A DNA stretch of 64,000 bases, taken from Bacteroidota bacterium. Lineage in GTDB: Bacteria; Bacteroidota; Bacteroidia; 2-12-FULL-35-15. The DNA lies in NCBI GenBank assembly GCA_947449315.1, contig CANFRC010000007.1, positions 1 to 64,000 of the forward strand. Reading direction: 5' to 3'. The notes below the pieces were generated by a model. That model worked only from the letters and a program-made list of their open reading frames with translations, was not told where the DNA came from and searched no databases. The position numbers and the translations under genes were made by a program. Positions 45,875 to 54,857 of the stretch are shown here, in pieces (the stretch's first letter is position 1; each line of letters begins with the position of its first letter).

Positions 45875-47356
45875 TTACAGATTAATTGAAAATCTTTTTA
45901 GATTCTTTCTAATCTTAGTATTTAATTCAGGGGTCGCTTCCCATTTAAGGCTCAGAAGAATGAATATCCCTCCAACCACCGAACTTCGTACTGCTATATC
46001 TATGTATTTATCATGCAAGAATGGGATAAAAAAACTAGGTAGCAAAGCGACTACAGAGATGAGGATCAATTTCAAAGAGTTTAAATTAAAAGGTTGCATT
46101 TGAAACTTAATTTTTAAAAACAGATATCTGATGGCATTGTTTGCCATCACTGTTAATGCTGTTGCAATGGCAGAGCCTGTTATTCCGTATATAGGGATTA
46201 AAATAAAGTTGGCTGCAACAATGATCGCAACCATTGCAATAACAAAGTAAGCATCGTAACGATAGTATTTGGAGTTGACAATGATCACTTGATTAATTCC
46301 AGTGGCCATTTCAATAAAATATCCAGCGCTTAAAAATAAAATAACATATTTTCCTTCAGCATATGAAGGAGGAATTAGCATCATAATATTGTTGATATTC
46401 GAGTAAATACCAATGAATAGTAATGCGCCAATTGCTAATTGTGTGTTACAGGATTTAATATATAAAGAACTGATCTCTTTTAAGTCATTCTTTTTAAATG
46501 CTTCAGCTACAATGCTGGAGGTTATTCTATACAGCGATCGAGCAGGGATCAGAATGATGGTTCCGAATTGTAATGCAATCGTGTAGATTCCTGTTTTCTT
46601 TTCATCTAATAAAGCATTTACCATAATTGCATCGATATTCAATACAATTGCGCCAGCTCCTCCTGCAAGAATAGAGTACAAACCCAATCTTGTCATTTCA
46701 TTCCTTAACTCTTTACTTACAAATCCTCGTACAGGTTTTACATGCCATTCTTTTTGTTTAATGATATAATATACCAACATCACTGTTGGTAGGCAAGTAA
46801 AAGAAATGTAGAGAAGCATGAACATTTTAAAATCAAAAAAATGGAGGAAATAAAATAGCAAAACCCCTAAAATTAAGACCCTTTGTAAAAATTCTTTTGT
46901 GAATGATCCGATCACAGAGCTATAGCTTGCTCGCAAATAACTATCCAGAATGTTGAAGAACACCGTAAAAAATGTTAGCGGCATTAAATACATTAGATAG
47001 GTTGTAAACAATGGCGACTTCCCTTGATTATTTTCAATAAGGTTAGGTTGGAGAAATAGAAATACGATCCAGCAAATTAAAAAGCCAATGAGCGAAACGA
47101 TCAGTGCATAAAATAGAAACCCATGATGACCCTTGTCCTTATTCCTGAAATATGGAAAGAATCGGATTGTAACAGACGTAAATCCAAGGTTAGCAAATTG
47201 AGCAAACAAGGCTGCATAGGAAACCAATAAACCTCTGGCTCCATTTTCAGATGGACTTAAAAGATGAGAAAGCCACATAATGGTAATAAATCCTAATCCT
47301 GCTCCTATATAGGAGTAGATCGCATTTTTGGTGGCTTGTTTTTCTATTATTCCCAT
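45875..47356 (-). CDS. Oligosaccharide flippase, Wzx/MATE-like
   Basis: A 493-residue inner-membrane protein with ~14 helices that should move lipid-linked oligosaccharide across the membrane. The N-terminal third (SVTIRFFPYFRNKDKGHHGF) is closely similar to the flippase at 58090 (SVTTRYFPFFRNQDKKHHGY), so the two are paralogues. Last gene of the leftward pse operon, three bases after pseI. Confidence 0.9.
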   Translation of the reverse strand: MGIIEKQATKNAIYSYIGAGLGFITIMWLSHLLSPSENGARGLLVSYAALFAQFANLGFTSVTIRFFPYFRNKDKGHHGFLFYALIVSLIGFLICWIVFLFLQPNLIENNQGKSPLFTTYLMYLMPLTFFTVFFNILDSYLRASYSSVIGSFTKEFLQRVLILGVLLFYFLHFFDFKMFMLLYISFTCLPTVMLVYYIIKQKEWHVKPVRGFVSKELRNEMTRLGLYSILAGGAGAIVLNIDAIMVNALLDEKKTGIYTIALQFGTIILIPARSLYRITSSIVAEAFKKNDLKEISSLYIKSCNTQLAIGALLFIGIYSNINNIMMLIPPSYAEGKYVILFLSAGYFIEMATGINQVIIVNSKYYRYDAYFVIAMVAIIVAANFILIPIYGITGSAIATALTVMANNAIRYLFLKIKFQMQPFNLNSLKLILISVVALLPSFFIPFLHDKYIDIAVRSSVVGGIFILLSLKWEATPELNTKIRKNLKRFSINL

Positions 47357-47359
47357 TTA

Positions 47360-48400
47360 TTAAATGTGTTCCCAGTTGAGTGGCGTTCCTGCTTTTAGAT
47401 CTGTTTTCACTTTTTTACCTACAACTTCATCCCAGTGTTTTGGTGCTAAGCCATTTGCTGGTCGTATCACTTTTAAATTTGTGTCATTCAAAATATCTCC
47501 GGCTTTAACATCTTTTGAAATATAGATGGAACGTTTGAACAACAAACTTTTTTCTTCCGCTGGTAGTATTCCTGTTTGAATGATTCCTAATGATAAAAAC
47601 GCTCTTTCAGTTTCTACAACTAATGATTTTAATTCTTCAGGTTCTAAGGAAAATGCACTATCAACACCTCCATCAGCCCTTCGGAGTGTAAAATGTTTTT
47701 CAATGACCCTTGCTCCCAAAGCAACTGCTGCAACAGATGCCCCAACTCCCATTGTATGATCTGATAAGCCGACTGTGCAATTAAATGTTTCAATTAAATT
47801 TGGAATCGTCAGAAGATTCGTATTCTCAGGTGTAGCGGGGTAGGTGCTTGTACATTTTAAGAGAATGATATTTTTGCATCCTGCATTTCTCAATACTTCA
47901 ATACTTTCTGTAATATCTTCACGCGTTGTAACCCCGCTTGAAATGATGACAGGTTTTCCTGTAGCTGCAACTTTTTTTAGTAGAGGATGGTGCGTGTTTT
48001 CGAATGATGCAATTTTATAGATTGGAACATTCAGAGATTCTAAGAAATCAACAGCTGTTTCATCAAAAGGTGAGCTGAATGCAATCATACCTTTTTCTTT
48101 TGCTCTGTCAAAAATTGGTTTATGCCATTCCCATGGTGTATAAGCCATTTTGTATAGGTCATGTAATTCCTTTCCATTCCATAACGAATTTTTATCTTCG
48201 ATGGTATAGGCGCCCTTCATAGTAATGGTATCAGCGGTGTAGGTTTGCAATTTCAGTGCATGAGCTCCTGCCTCTGCAGCTGCATCTACCAGCTCCAATG
48301 CTCTTTCGAGCGATTGATTATGATTGCCACTCATTTCAGCAATGATAAATGGTTGATGGTTAGAGCCTATGGTGTAATTTCCAATTTTTATGTCGTTCAT
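47360..48400 (-). CDS. pseI: Pseudaminic acid synthase
   Basis: A 346-residue NeuB-family enzyme condensing the trideoxyaltrose intermediate with phosphoenolpyruvate to pseudaminic acid. NHNQSLERALELVDAAAEAG, AFSSPFDETAVDFLES, CTSTYPATPENTNL and GLSDHTMG show the TIM-barrel core; the C-terminal ~60 residues are the SAF (antifreeze-like) domain (RSIYISKDVKAGD). The TYPA, not TYPT/NeuB spacing, and the neighbours favour PseI over sialic acid or legionaminic acid synthase. Overlaps the pseGH gene by one base. Confidence 0.93.
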   Translation of the reverse strand: MNDIKIGNYTIGSNHQPFIIAEMSGNHNQSLERALELVDAAAEAGAHALKLQTYTADTITMKGAYTIEDKNSLWNGKELHDLYKMAYTPWEWHKPIFDRAKEKGMIAFSSPFDETAVDFLESLNVPIYKIASFENTHHPLLKKVAATGKPVIISSGVTTREDITESIEVLRNAGCKNIILLKCTSTYPATPENTNLLTIPNLIETFNCTVGLSDHTMGVGASVAAVALGARVIEKHFTLRRADGGVDSAFSLEPEELKSLVVETERAFLSLGIIQTGILPAEEKSLLFKRSIYISKDVKAGDILNDTNLKVIRPANGLAPKHWDEVVGKKVKTDLKAGTPLNWEHI

Positions 48401-49896
48401 TACGGGTTTATTTTTTTGTATAATTTGTAACTTTGATTTCCTTGTTCGGTAGTTAATTCTTCATGGGAGAATCCTGCTTTTTTAAATATGGCTAGCGAAG
48501 CTTTATTCTCTGTTTTTATATATGCTGTTATGGTTGAATTGGAATGTTTTTTTAAATAATCATCGGTTGATTGCAATAGCATTTCAGAGCCAAGTGATTT
48601 TCCTCTGAATTTTTCATCTATGGAGATGCCGATTACAATTTCTTTTTCATTTTTATCAATTCGAACCTGTCCAACAGCTTTATGCTCTGCATTCATAAAC
48701 AAATAAAAAAAACATTCAGGGGAATTAAGTTTATTCAAAAACCATTTTACATGATTTGAATATTCAACTTTATTTTGATTAAAGGAGTTGCTTCTAACCA
48801 GATGATCATTCGTCCATTCATAATAAAGATCAACATCCGATTCTTTTGCAAACCTGAAATGGATCTTCTCTTGGATAAGCTTTTTAAATAATTCTATAAA
48901 ACGCTCCGGTGATCTACCATCAATCATCTTTTTTTGATTCTCGACCATTGCGTTCAATTGCGCTGGATGTGCTGCTAACTTCTCGAATTGAGCTTTGATA
49001 TCTGAAACACTTATCGCATTCATATCACCAATATTTAGAATGGCATGATGATTTGTTAATCCAGATAGTATTCCTAGCTGATTTGCGGCAGAGTATCCGC
49101 AAACCAAACCGGTGCCAATTGCACTTGATTCAATAGAAATGCTGCTGGCAGGGCAAACAACAACATCACACATGCTTATTAAAGCAGCTAATTCTTCCGC
49201 AGAAATATTAAAATGTTTTACAATGTTTGTTTTTTTATTAGCTGCTATGAAGGAATCGATGCTAGCAAGGTTGGGATTGATGGAGCCTAACATCATATGG
49301 ATCTCTTCAATTCCATGAACACCAATAATAGCACTCGCAAATTTTTCAGTAAGATTTCCGATATCTGCAGCACCCATGCTAATGAAGACTTTTTTGATAG
49401 CACTTATTTTTTTTGCTTGTGTGGATTTTAAAAACGTTTTTCTTAATAAGGCATAATTCAGTCCTAAATAAAATTGGGTGTATGGTGCTGCAGCATATAA
49501 AGATCTGTCAACACCTTCTGCATGATTAATAATAGCATCAGCAACAAAATGCCAGTCATGCAGGTCATCGATACAAACTAACTTACATCCTTTTGCTTTT
49601 ATAGCCTTTTGATAATCTGTTTTGAAATTATATCCATCTATCAAAACAATATCTGAATTGTTAAGATAATCTGTAAAATGAACAGCGTCGGCAATATAAT
49701 CAGAAGTGATTGGCAAATGAATAATAGTTTCAGTTACAGTACGTATGATTTTAATGATACTTTCTTTCGGCTCTTGAATTGCAAAAGTGATATTGAAATC
49801 ACTTTTAAGCATCTCGGCTAAAGCAAGGCAACGAACTACATGTCCCATTCCTATTGAGGTGCCGCCATCTGCTCGTATGATTATTGTAGGTCTCAA
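48400..49896 (-). CDS. pseGH: Fused PseG hydrolase and PseH acetyltransferase
   Basis: A 498-residue two-domain protein. Residues ~1-335 are PseG, a GT-B-like hydrolase removing UDP (IIIRADGGTSIGMGHVVRCL; VFISMGAADIGNLTEKFASA; CDVVVCPASSISIESSAIG). Residues ~345-498 are a GNAT acetyltransferase like PseH (IHFRFAKESDVDLYYEWTND; FRGKSLGSEML; NKASLAIFKKAGF). The two catalyse consecutive reactions, PseH acetylating N4 before PseG cleaves UDP. In Campylobacter and Helicobacter they are separate genes. It overlaps its neighbours on both sides by 1-4 bases. Confidence 0.93.
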   Translation of the reverse strand: MRPTIIIRADGGTSIGMGHVVRCLALAEMLKSDFNITFAIQEPKESIIKIIRTVTETIIHLPITSDYIADAVHFTDYLNNSDIVLIDGYNFKTDYQKAIKAKGCKLVCIDDLHDWHFVADAIINHAEGVDRSLYAAAPYTQFYLGLNYALLRKTFLKSTQAKKISAIKKVFISMGAADIGNLTEKFASAIIGVHGIEEIHMMLGSINPNLASIDSFIAANKKTNIVKHFNISAEELAALISMCDVVVCPASSISIESSAIGTGLVCGYSAANQLGILSGLTNHHAILNIGDMNAISVSDIKAQFEKLAAHPAQLNAMVENQKKMIDGRSPERFIELFKKLIQEKIHFRFAKESDVDLYYEWTNDHLVRSNSFNQNKVEYSNHVKWFLNKLNSPECFFYLFMNAEHKAVGQVRIDKNEKEIVIGISIDEKFRGKSLGSEMLLQSTDDYLKKHSNSTITAYIKTENKASLAIFKKAGFSHEELTTEQGNQSYKLYKKINP

Positions 49897-50960
49897 TTTT
49901 TGTAAAGTAATTTTTTAATTTGAACCCGCCCTTTTTCCATGGAAGGTTTTTCAAAATAGAAATATACAAAGTATCCCAAAATAAATGTTCCTATGACAGA
50001 GGCAATAATTGTCAATACTTGATTTACATGGAGATAATGTGTGTTCGCACCATTTACAATAGAAAAAACAATTTGATGCAATAGGTAAATAGAGTAGGAG
50101 GCCTCTCCTAGGAATAACATAAATTTCTTAAACACACCGGTTAATTTGTAGTCATCTTTGTAGATCGAAAACGTGATGAGCAAACAAATTAAGGTAAATA
50201 ACAATCTTTCCATTCCTGAAACAATATTAATTTGGTCTCCGTCAATAGGATAAAAATAAAACAAGCTTAAGCCCAAAATGAGCAATGTTCTGCAAACCCA
50301 TTTGTTTACGTGTGTGTTTTTGAAAAGTATTCCAATCAGGTATCCACCCATAAAAAGATGGATTTGGTTAAATGGATTCACATATGTTTTCCACTGCTGC
50401 GATAGTGTTTGTGTATGATCGAGTTTGTAAAAGGCAAAGTATAGTAAAGCTAGAATGGAGAGTCCGATTATTAAATAGAACAAAGGTTTTAAAAACTTAA
50501 AGGATAAAATAAAAAGTGGAAAAAAAACATAAAACACCAATTCATTTCCTATAGACCATGCTCCATTGCAGATGTATGCTTCTGGCTTAATAAAACCAAA
50601 AAGCCCAGTAAAATTAGCAAGAATGATGTCTAGACCAAACTTTTTCGGACTAATGAAAATTGTAAGAAGGGTTGCAAGCCAAAGCAGCGGAAAAATACGC
50701 ACAATGCGTTTTAAGAAGAAATCAAGAATTGTTTTTAGGTCTTTTGTAATCTTGTCTTGATAAACCACACACATGGTAAGTCCACTCAAAATATAAAATA
50801 CACTTACTCCGTAGATTCCAACTTTTCCCCAAAAATCACCGGCATCGAAATGTCCATAACTCCACGTTAAAAAATGATACATCATTATGGAGGTAGCAGC
50901 AACTCCCCTGAAGTAATCAAGATTTTGAATTCGGGTGGAAGTCGTTAACTGGTTTGACAT
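49893..50960 (-). CDS. Membrane acyltransferase family 3 (OafA-like)
   Basis: A 355-residue protein with ~10 membrane helices and the N-terminal motif NLDYFRGVAATSIMMYHFLT, whose Arg and His are the conserved catalytic pair of acyltransferase 3. GNELVFYVFFPLFIL is another family block. It probably O-acylates a sugar, plausibly pseudaminic acid or the repeat unit. It lies inside the pse operon, overlapping pseGH by four bases. Confidence 0.92.
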   Translation of the reverse strand: MSNQLTTSTRIQNLDYFRGVAATSIMMYHFLTWSYGHFDAGDFWGKVGIYGVSVFYILSGLTMCVVYQDKITKDLKTILDFFLKRIVRIFPLLWLATLLTIFISPKKFGLDIILANFTGLFGFIKPEAYICNGAWSIGNELVFYVFFPLFILSFKFLKPLFYLIIGLSILALLYFAFYKLDHTQTLSQQWKTYVNPFNQIHLFMGGYLIGILFKNTHVNKWVCRTLLILGLSLFYFYPIDGDQINIVSGMERLLFTLICLLITFSIYKDDYKLTGVFKKFMLFLGEASYSIYLLHQIVFSIVNGANTHYLHVNQVLTIIASVIGTFILGYFVYFYFEKPSMEKGRVQIKKLLYKN

Positions 50961-50967
50961 TTTTATT

Positions 50968-51807
50968 TTATATTCCTTGTTCGGGAACTAATTTCATTAC
51001 TTCTACATGTTTTTGTTTTGCAAGATCTAAAGTTGACTGGTCGTATTTAGATGCTTTCAGATGTTCGATCATATCTTCTCGCTTCAAAGAAAACTCTTTG
51101 ATATATCGATCCAGGTGTTTCGTTTTAGTAGAAAAGGCCATAAAAATAGCAATGCGTTCTTTCTGCTCTTCTTTTCTTAAAAACGCAGGAACCAAACCTT
51201 CTCTTGTGGAGCGGTTGATAGAATATTTTGGGAACCACTTTAAACGGACAGCATTTCCGCTGTGTAATGTTTTGTAACTCCAAGCTCCAACATCCCCTAT
51301 TGCACTGTCAACAAAAACAACTTTTCCATCTGCTTTTTTGTGTGATCCTTTTTTCATCTTTACGCCGCCACTAAAATTTTTATGGTCTTGTAAATAAATC
51401 CCTACTCTTAATAATGAATAATCATCACCTTGCCAATCTGGACCCGTTAGGTCTGTTCTATCAATGCTATCGCGATGAAACCCTCGCATTCCTTTTCCTA
51501 TCTGATAAGAGCTGTCCCCGAAATAAATGATATCCGCTGTTCCTAAAACTTTTCTAACAATTTCAAGGATGCGATCATCTAATAAAATATTTTTTAGTTT
51601 CTCTTTGCTTAAAAGATCTCCTTTTGCATATTTTGCTTTCGTAGGCAAATGTGGTAGTTGAAAAGTCAATCCATTCTTTTTATCGATCTCAAATTGTTCA
51701 TATACCAATTTTCGAAAATTTTCGATTTCTTCCGGTGAAAAAACGTGTTCTATCAGCACGTATCCATCTGCATCAAATTGTTTTTTGTCGATCCTTAGGT
51801 TGCTCAT
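50968..51807 (-). CDS. Phytanoyl-CoA dioxygenase (PhyH) family oxygenase
   Basis: A 279-residue 2-oxoglutarate/Fe(II) oxygenase of the PhyH family. Start FDADGYVLIEHVFSPEEIEN, metal pair in GFHRDSID (HxD) and distal His in TLHSGNAVRLK. PhyH members act on many small molecules; the place between pseF and the acyltransferase, with 2-7 bases of spacing, suggests a sugar substrate. Direct hydroxylation of pseudaminic acid or its nucleotide form is inference. Confidence 0.88.
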   Translation of the reverse strand: MSNLRIDKKQFDADGYVLIEHVFSPEEIENFRKLVYEQFEIDKKNGLTFQLPHLPTKAKYAKGDLLSKEKLKNILLDDRILEIVRKVLGTADIIYFGDSSYQIGKGMRGFHRDSIDRTDLTGPDWQGDDYSLLRVGIYLQDHKNFSGGVKMKKGSHKKADGKVVFVDSAIGDVGAWSYKTLHSGNAVRLKWFPKYSINRSTREGLVPAFLRKEEQKERIAIFMAFSTKTKHLDRYIKEFSLKREDMIEHLKASKYDQSTLDLAKQKHVEVMKLVPEQGI

Positions 51808-51809
51808 AG

Positions 51810-52547
51810 TTATACTTTTTTTTGTTCAATATGTGCGTTGATTGAAATTAATTCAGGATGTGAATTTAATACTGCTTCTATTTCGTTGTAGGAAAGTGTA
51901 TCGGCTTTGTATTTTTCGATCAGAACTTTTATTAATTCAAAATCATCTGCCGTATCAACGGTTATTCTTAATCCGCTATTGTTTGCTGTTTGTTTGATGT
52001 GATACAATTCCACTTTTCCAGAACGGTTATTCCAGATGTAGGGTGTTACATGTTCCAGATCAGATTCTGAAATAGCATTTTTAAAGGCCTCGTCTAAAAG
52101 TTGAAACGAAAAGATTTCAAAATCAAACCCTCGGGCAAAAGTCCTTTCAATACTATTACTCATGTATAAATGAGGGTTGTTGAATTTTAAATATTTTTCA
52201 ACGCTGTTTCGTATTAAGTGTGGGTCGATCAGAGGACAATCGGAGGTAACACGTATGATAATATCGAAATTGTATTTTTGTGCCGTTTCATGAAATCGAC
52301 TCAAAACATTGCGCTCACTACCGCGATGAAATTTTATAGTATTCGTTTTTGCATATTCGATAACGCAGTCATCAGTCGAGTTTACAGTAGTTGCAATAGC
52401 AATATCAAATCCCGTTTTTTGAAGCCGATCGATGTGATATTGTAAAAGTGATTTGTTGTTTACTTCCTTAAAGATCTTCCCAGGCAAGCGTGAGCTAGTC
52501 ATACGAGCTTGTGTGATGATGCCAATATGTGGAACAACAGCCGACAA
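51810..52547 (-). CDS. pseF: CMP-pseudaminic acid cytidylyltransferase (SpsF/PseF-like)
   Basis: A 245-residue nucleotidyltransferase: IITQARMTSSRLPGKIFKEV (NTP loop), IATTVNSTDDCVIEYAKT, RVTSDCPLIDPHLI. This is the SpsF/COG1861-type cytidylyltransferase often used as PseF. It should activate pseudaminic acid with CTP. It abuts pseC with no spacing. The specific substrate is read from context. Confidence 0.88.
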   Translation of the reverse strand: MSAVVPHIGIITQARMTSSRLPGKIFKEVNNKSLLQYHIDRLQKTGFDIAIATTVNSTDDCVIEYAKTNTIKFHRGSERNVLSRFHETAQKYNFDIIIRVTSDCPLIDPHLIRNSVEKYLKFNNPHLYMSNSIERTFARGFDFEIFSFQLLDEAFKNAISESDLEHVTPYIWNNRSGKVELYHIKQTANNSGLRITVDTADDFELIKVLIEKYKADTLSYNEIEAVLNSHPELISINAHIEQKKV

Positions 52548-53714
52548 TTATTTTATAAAGTTTAAGATAGTCGTGATTACAAAATTCTGATCCTCATCTG
52601 TTAATGAATGATACATAGGAATACTTAAACACTTATCGTAATAGCCTTCTGCAAAAGGGTGGTCTCCTTTTTTGTTTCCGAATTGTTTGTAATAAGGCAT
52701 TAAATGCACCGGAACATAATGTACTTGCGGAAAAATATTGTTAGCGCGCAGATGGTCGTAAAGCCCTAATCTGTTTTCTATTTGAATAACATATAAATGG
52801 TAGGCATTTCCTTCAAAAGAAATGGGTCGGATCACTTTCGAATTTTTAAATGCCTCATCATATTTTCTAGCAATGGCTCTTCTTCTTTCTAAATTTTCAT
52901 CTGCACGTGTTAATTGAGAAATACCTAATGCAGCTTGAAAATCGGTTAGCCTGTAATTGTATCCTAATTCTTGCATTTCATAATACCAACCACCTTGCGC
53001 TACTTCATTCGGAGTGTTTTGATATTTACTAGCATCTTTGGTAATTCCATGCGTACGCAATAACAGCAGTTTTTCGTAGAGCGTTTTGCTGTTGGTTGTG
53101 ATCATTCCTCCTTCACCTGTTGCAATATGTTTAACAGGATGAAAAGAAAAGATTGCAAGGTCTGCAAAATTCCCATTTCCACAATTCTGTTTTTTATTTT
53201 TACTGTCGATGAAATATCCGCCAGGAGCATGACAAGCATCTTCAATAATCCAACATCCGAATTCATCAGCCAGTTTTCTGAATGCTTCCAGATCTACTGT
53301 ATTTCCTGCAAAGTCGACAGGTATGATTCCTTGAAAATATCCTTTCGGATGCTTTTCTAAAAGCGCTCTTACTTTATGAATGTCTAATAAAAAAGTGGCA
53401 GGGTCAATGTCTGCAAAATAAACTTCTCCATCGCAATACCGCACACAATTGGCCGAAGCAGCAAATGTGATAGGCGTTGTAATGACTCTCGACTTTTCAT
53501 TAACGTTTAATGCCATTGCGCATAGATGCAATGCTGCAGTTCCATTTGATAATGCAATGGCATATTTTGAGCCAACATATTCGGCAAATTTCTCTTCGAA
53601 TTGAGCGATACTTGGTCCTTGTGTTAAAAAATCTGATTTTAAAACAGAAACAACGGCCTCCAGATCAGCATCTGTGATTGTTTGTCGGCCGTATGGAATA
53701 GATTTATGAGTCAT
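52548..53714 (-). CDS. pseC: UDP-4-amino-4,6-dideoxy-N-acetyl-altrosamine transaminase
   Basis: A 388-residue PLP aminotransferase of the DegT family. IPYGRQTITDADLEAVVSVL at the start is typical of PseC; IEDACHAPGG and the PLP-lysine in FHPVKHIATGEGGMITT are visible. It transfers an amino group to C4 of the PseB product. Next in order after pseB, 36 bases away. Confidence 0.95.
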   Translation of the reverse strand: MTHKSIPYGRQTITDADLEAVVSVLKSDFLTQGPSIAQFEEKFAEYVGSKYAIALSNGTAALHLCAMALNVNEKSRVITTPITFAASANCVRYCDGEVYFADIDPATFLLDIHKVRALLEKHPKGYFQGIIPVDFAGNTVDLEAFRKLADEFGCWIIEDACHAPGGYFIDSKNKKQNCGNGNFADLAIFSFHPVKHIATGEGGMITTNSKTLYEKLLLLRTHGITKDASKYQNTPNEVAQGGWYYEMQELGYNYRLTDFQAALGISQLTRADENLERRRAIARKYDEAFKNSKVIRPISFEGNAYHLYVIQIENRLGLYDHLRANNIFPQVHYVPVHLMPYYKQFGNKKGDHPFAEGYYDKCLSIPMYHSLTDEDQNFVITTILNFIK

Positions 53715-53750
53715 TCGTATGGGATGATTTAAACCAGTAATAAAAAATGG

Positions 53751-54767
53751 TTAAGCAGAAAAATTTGGATCAACATGCTCCACAATTAATTTTCTTAATT
53801 CATCAACGCCAACCCATTCTTTGTTTTCACCTGAATTATATTGAAATCCTTGTGGAACTGCTTTTGCATTAAAATGTTTGATATAGTCGTGCATATTGAA
53901 AATAGGAACTTGAGGAAGAATAGCATAGTATTTTCCCAGATCAAATGTTGAAAATGAATCGGATGACGTGATCATCTCTTCATGCACTTTTTCACCTGGA
54001 CGAATACCGATTACTTCTTGCTTACAATTAGGGCCAATTGCTGTTGCTACATCAGTAATTTTGTAGGATGGAATTTTAGGAACAAAAATTTCTCCACCCC
54101 ATGCTGTTTCCAATGCATGCAAAACCATATCCACTCCCCCTTGTAAGGAAATGTTGAAGCGTGTCATTGTTGGGTCAGTTATTGGTAAAACACCCTCTTT
54201 TTTCTTTTTCATGAAGAATGGGATTACTGAACCATTAGATCCCATTACGTTTCCGTAACGAACCACAGAAAATTTTATATCTGTTTTTCCTTTGATGTTA
54301 TTGGCAGCAACAAATAATTTGTCGGAGCATAATTTGGTAGCGCCATATAGATTGATAGGAGCAGCCGCTTTATCCGTAGACAATGCCACTACATTTTTTA
54401 CGCCCATTTCCATACATGCGTTGATAACGTTTTCTGCACCAAGAACATTTGTTTTCACACATTCCATCGGATTGTATTCTGCAATGGGCACATGTTTCAT
54501 TGCTGCCGCATGAATAACGTAATCAATTTCGCTGAATGCTTTTTTTAATCGTTCAAAATCACGAACATCGCCAATAAAATAGCGTATCGCAGGATATTTG
54601 CTGTGTGGAAACTCCTGAGCCATTTCAAATTGCTTTTGCTCATCTCTTGAGAAAATAACAAGTCGTTTAACTTGTGGGAATTTTGAAAATATATTTTTGG
54701 TAAGATGCTTTCCAAGTGAGCCGGTACCACCGGTAATTAAAATTGATTTGCCGTTTAAATCCAACAT
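53751..54767 (-). CDS. pseB: UDP-N-acetylglucosamine 4,6-dehydratase (inverting)
   Basis: A ~338-residue SDR-type dehydratase that begins the pseudaminic acid route. SILITGGTGSLGKHL (NAD motif), YVIHAAAMKHVPIAEYNPMEC (the conserved PseB segment with the MKH residues), and YGATKLCSDKLF are clear. The open frame reaches a TTG at 54794, but the -7 box of the promoter (54792-54799) overlaps that codon, so the ATG at 54767 (MLDLNGKSILI) is the start. First gene of the pse operon proper. Confidence 0.95.
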   Translation of the reverse strand: MLDLNGKSILITGGTGSLGKHLTKNIFSKFPQVKRLVIFSRDEQKQFEMAQEFPHSKYPAIRYFIGDVRDFERLKKAFSEIDYVIHAAAMKHVPIAEYNPMECVKTNVLGAENVINACMEMGVKNVVALSTDKAAAPINLYGATKLCSDKLFVAANNIKGKTDIKFSVVRYGNVMGSNGSVIPFFMKKKKEGVLPITDPTMTRFNISLQGGVDMVLHALETAWGGEIFVPKIPSYKITDVATAIGPNCKQEVIGIRPGEKVHEEMITSSDSFSTFDLGKYYAILPQVPIFNMHDYIKHFNAKAVPQGFQYNSGENKEWVGVDELRKLIVEHVDPNFSA

Positions 54768-54791
54768 ATTGTTTAGTTTAGTAATGAAGTC

Positions 54792-54822
54792 CAAAATTAA
54801 GCAGAGTTTACCGAAAAACCAA
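54792..54822 (-). promoter_or_regulatory. Promoter of the pse operon
   Basis: Leftward: TTG (complement of 54820-54822), 20 bases, TAATTTTG (complement of 54792-54799). Box sequence and spacing both fit. It lies between the CatB-like gene and pseB, so pseB-pseI-flippase can be transcribed apart from the two upstream genes. Confidence 0.65.
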
Positions 54823-54857
54823 AGATTTTACAGAATGGCTTAAAAGGGTTGAATGCC

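Noticed and set aside
47360-48400. Sialic acid (neuB) or legionaminic acid synthase
   Set aside because: Inverting PseB, PseC and PseG are next to it, and no NeuA/NeuC or Leg-type enzymes are seen.
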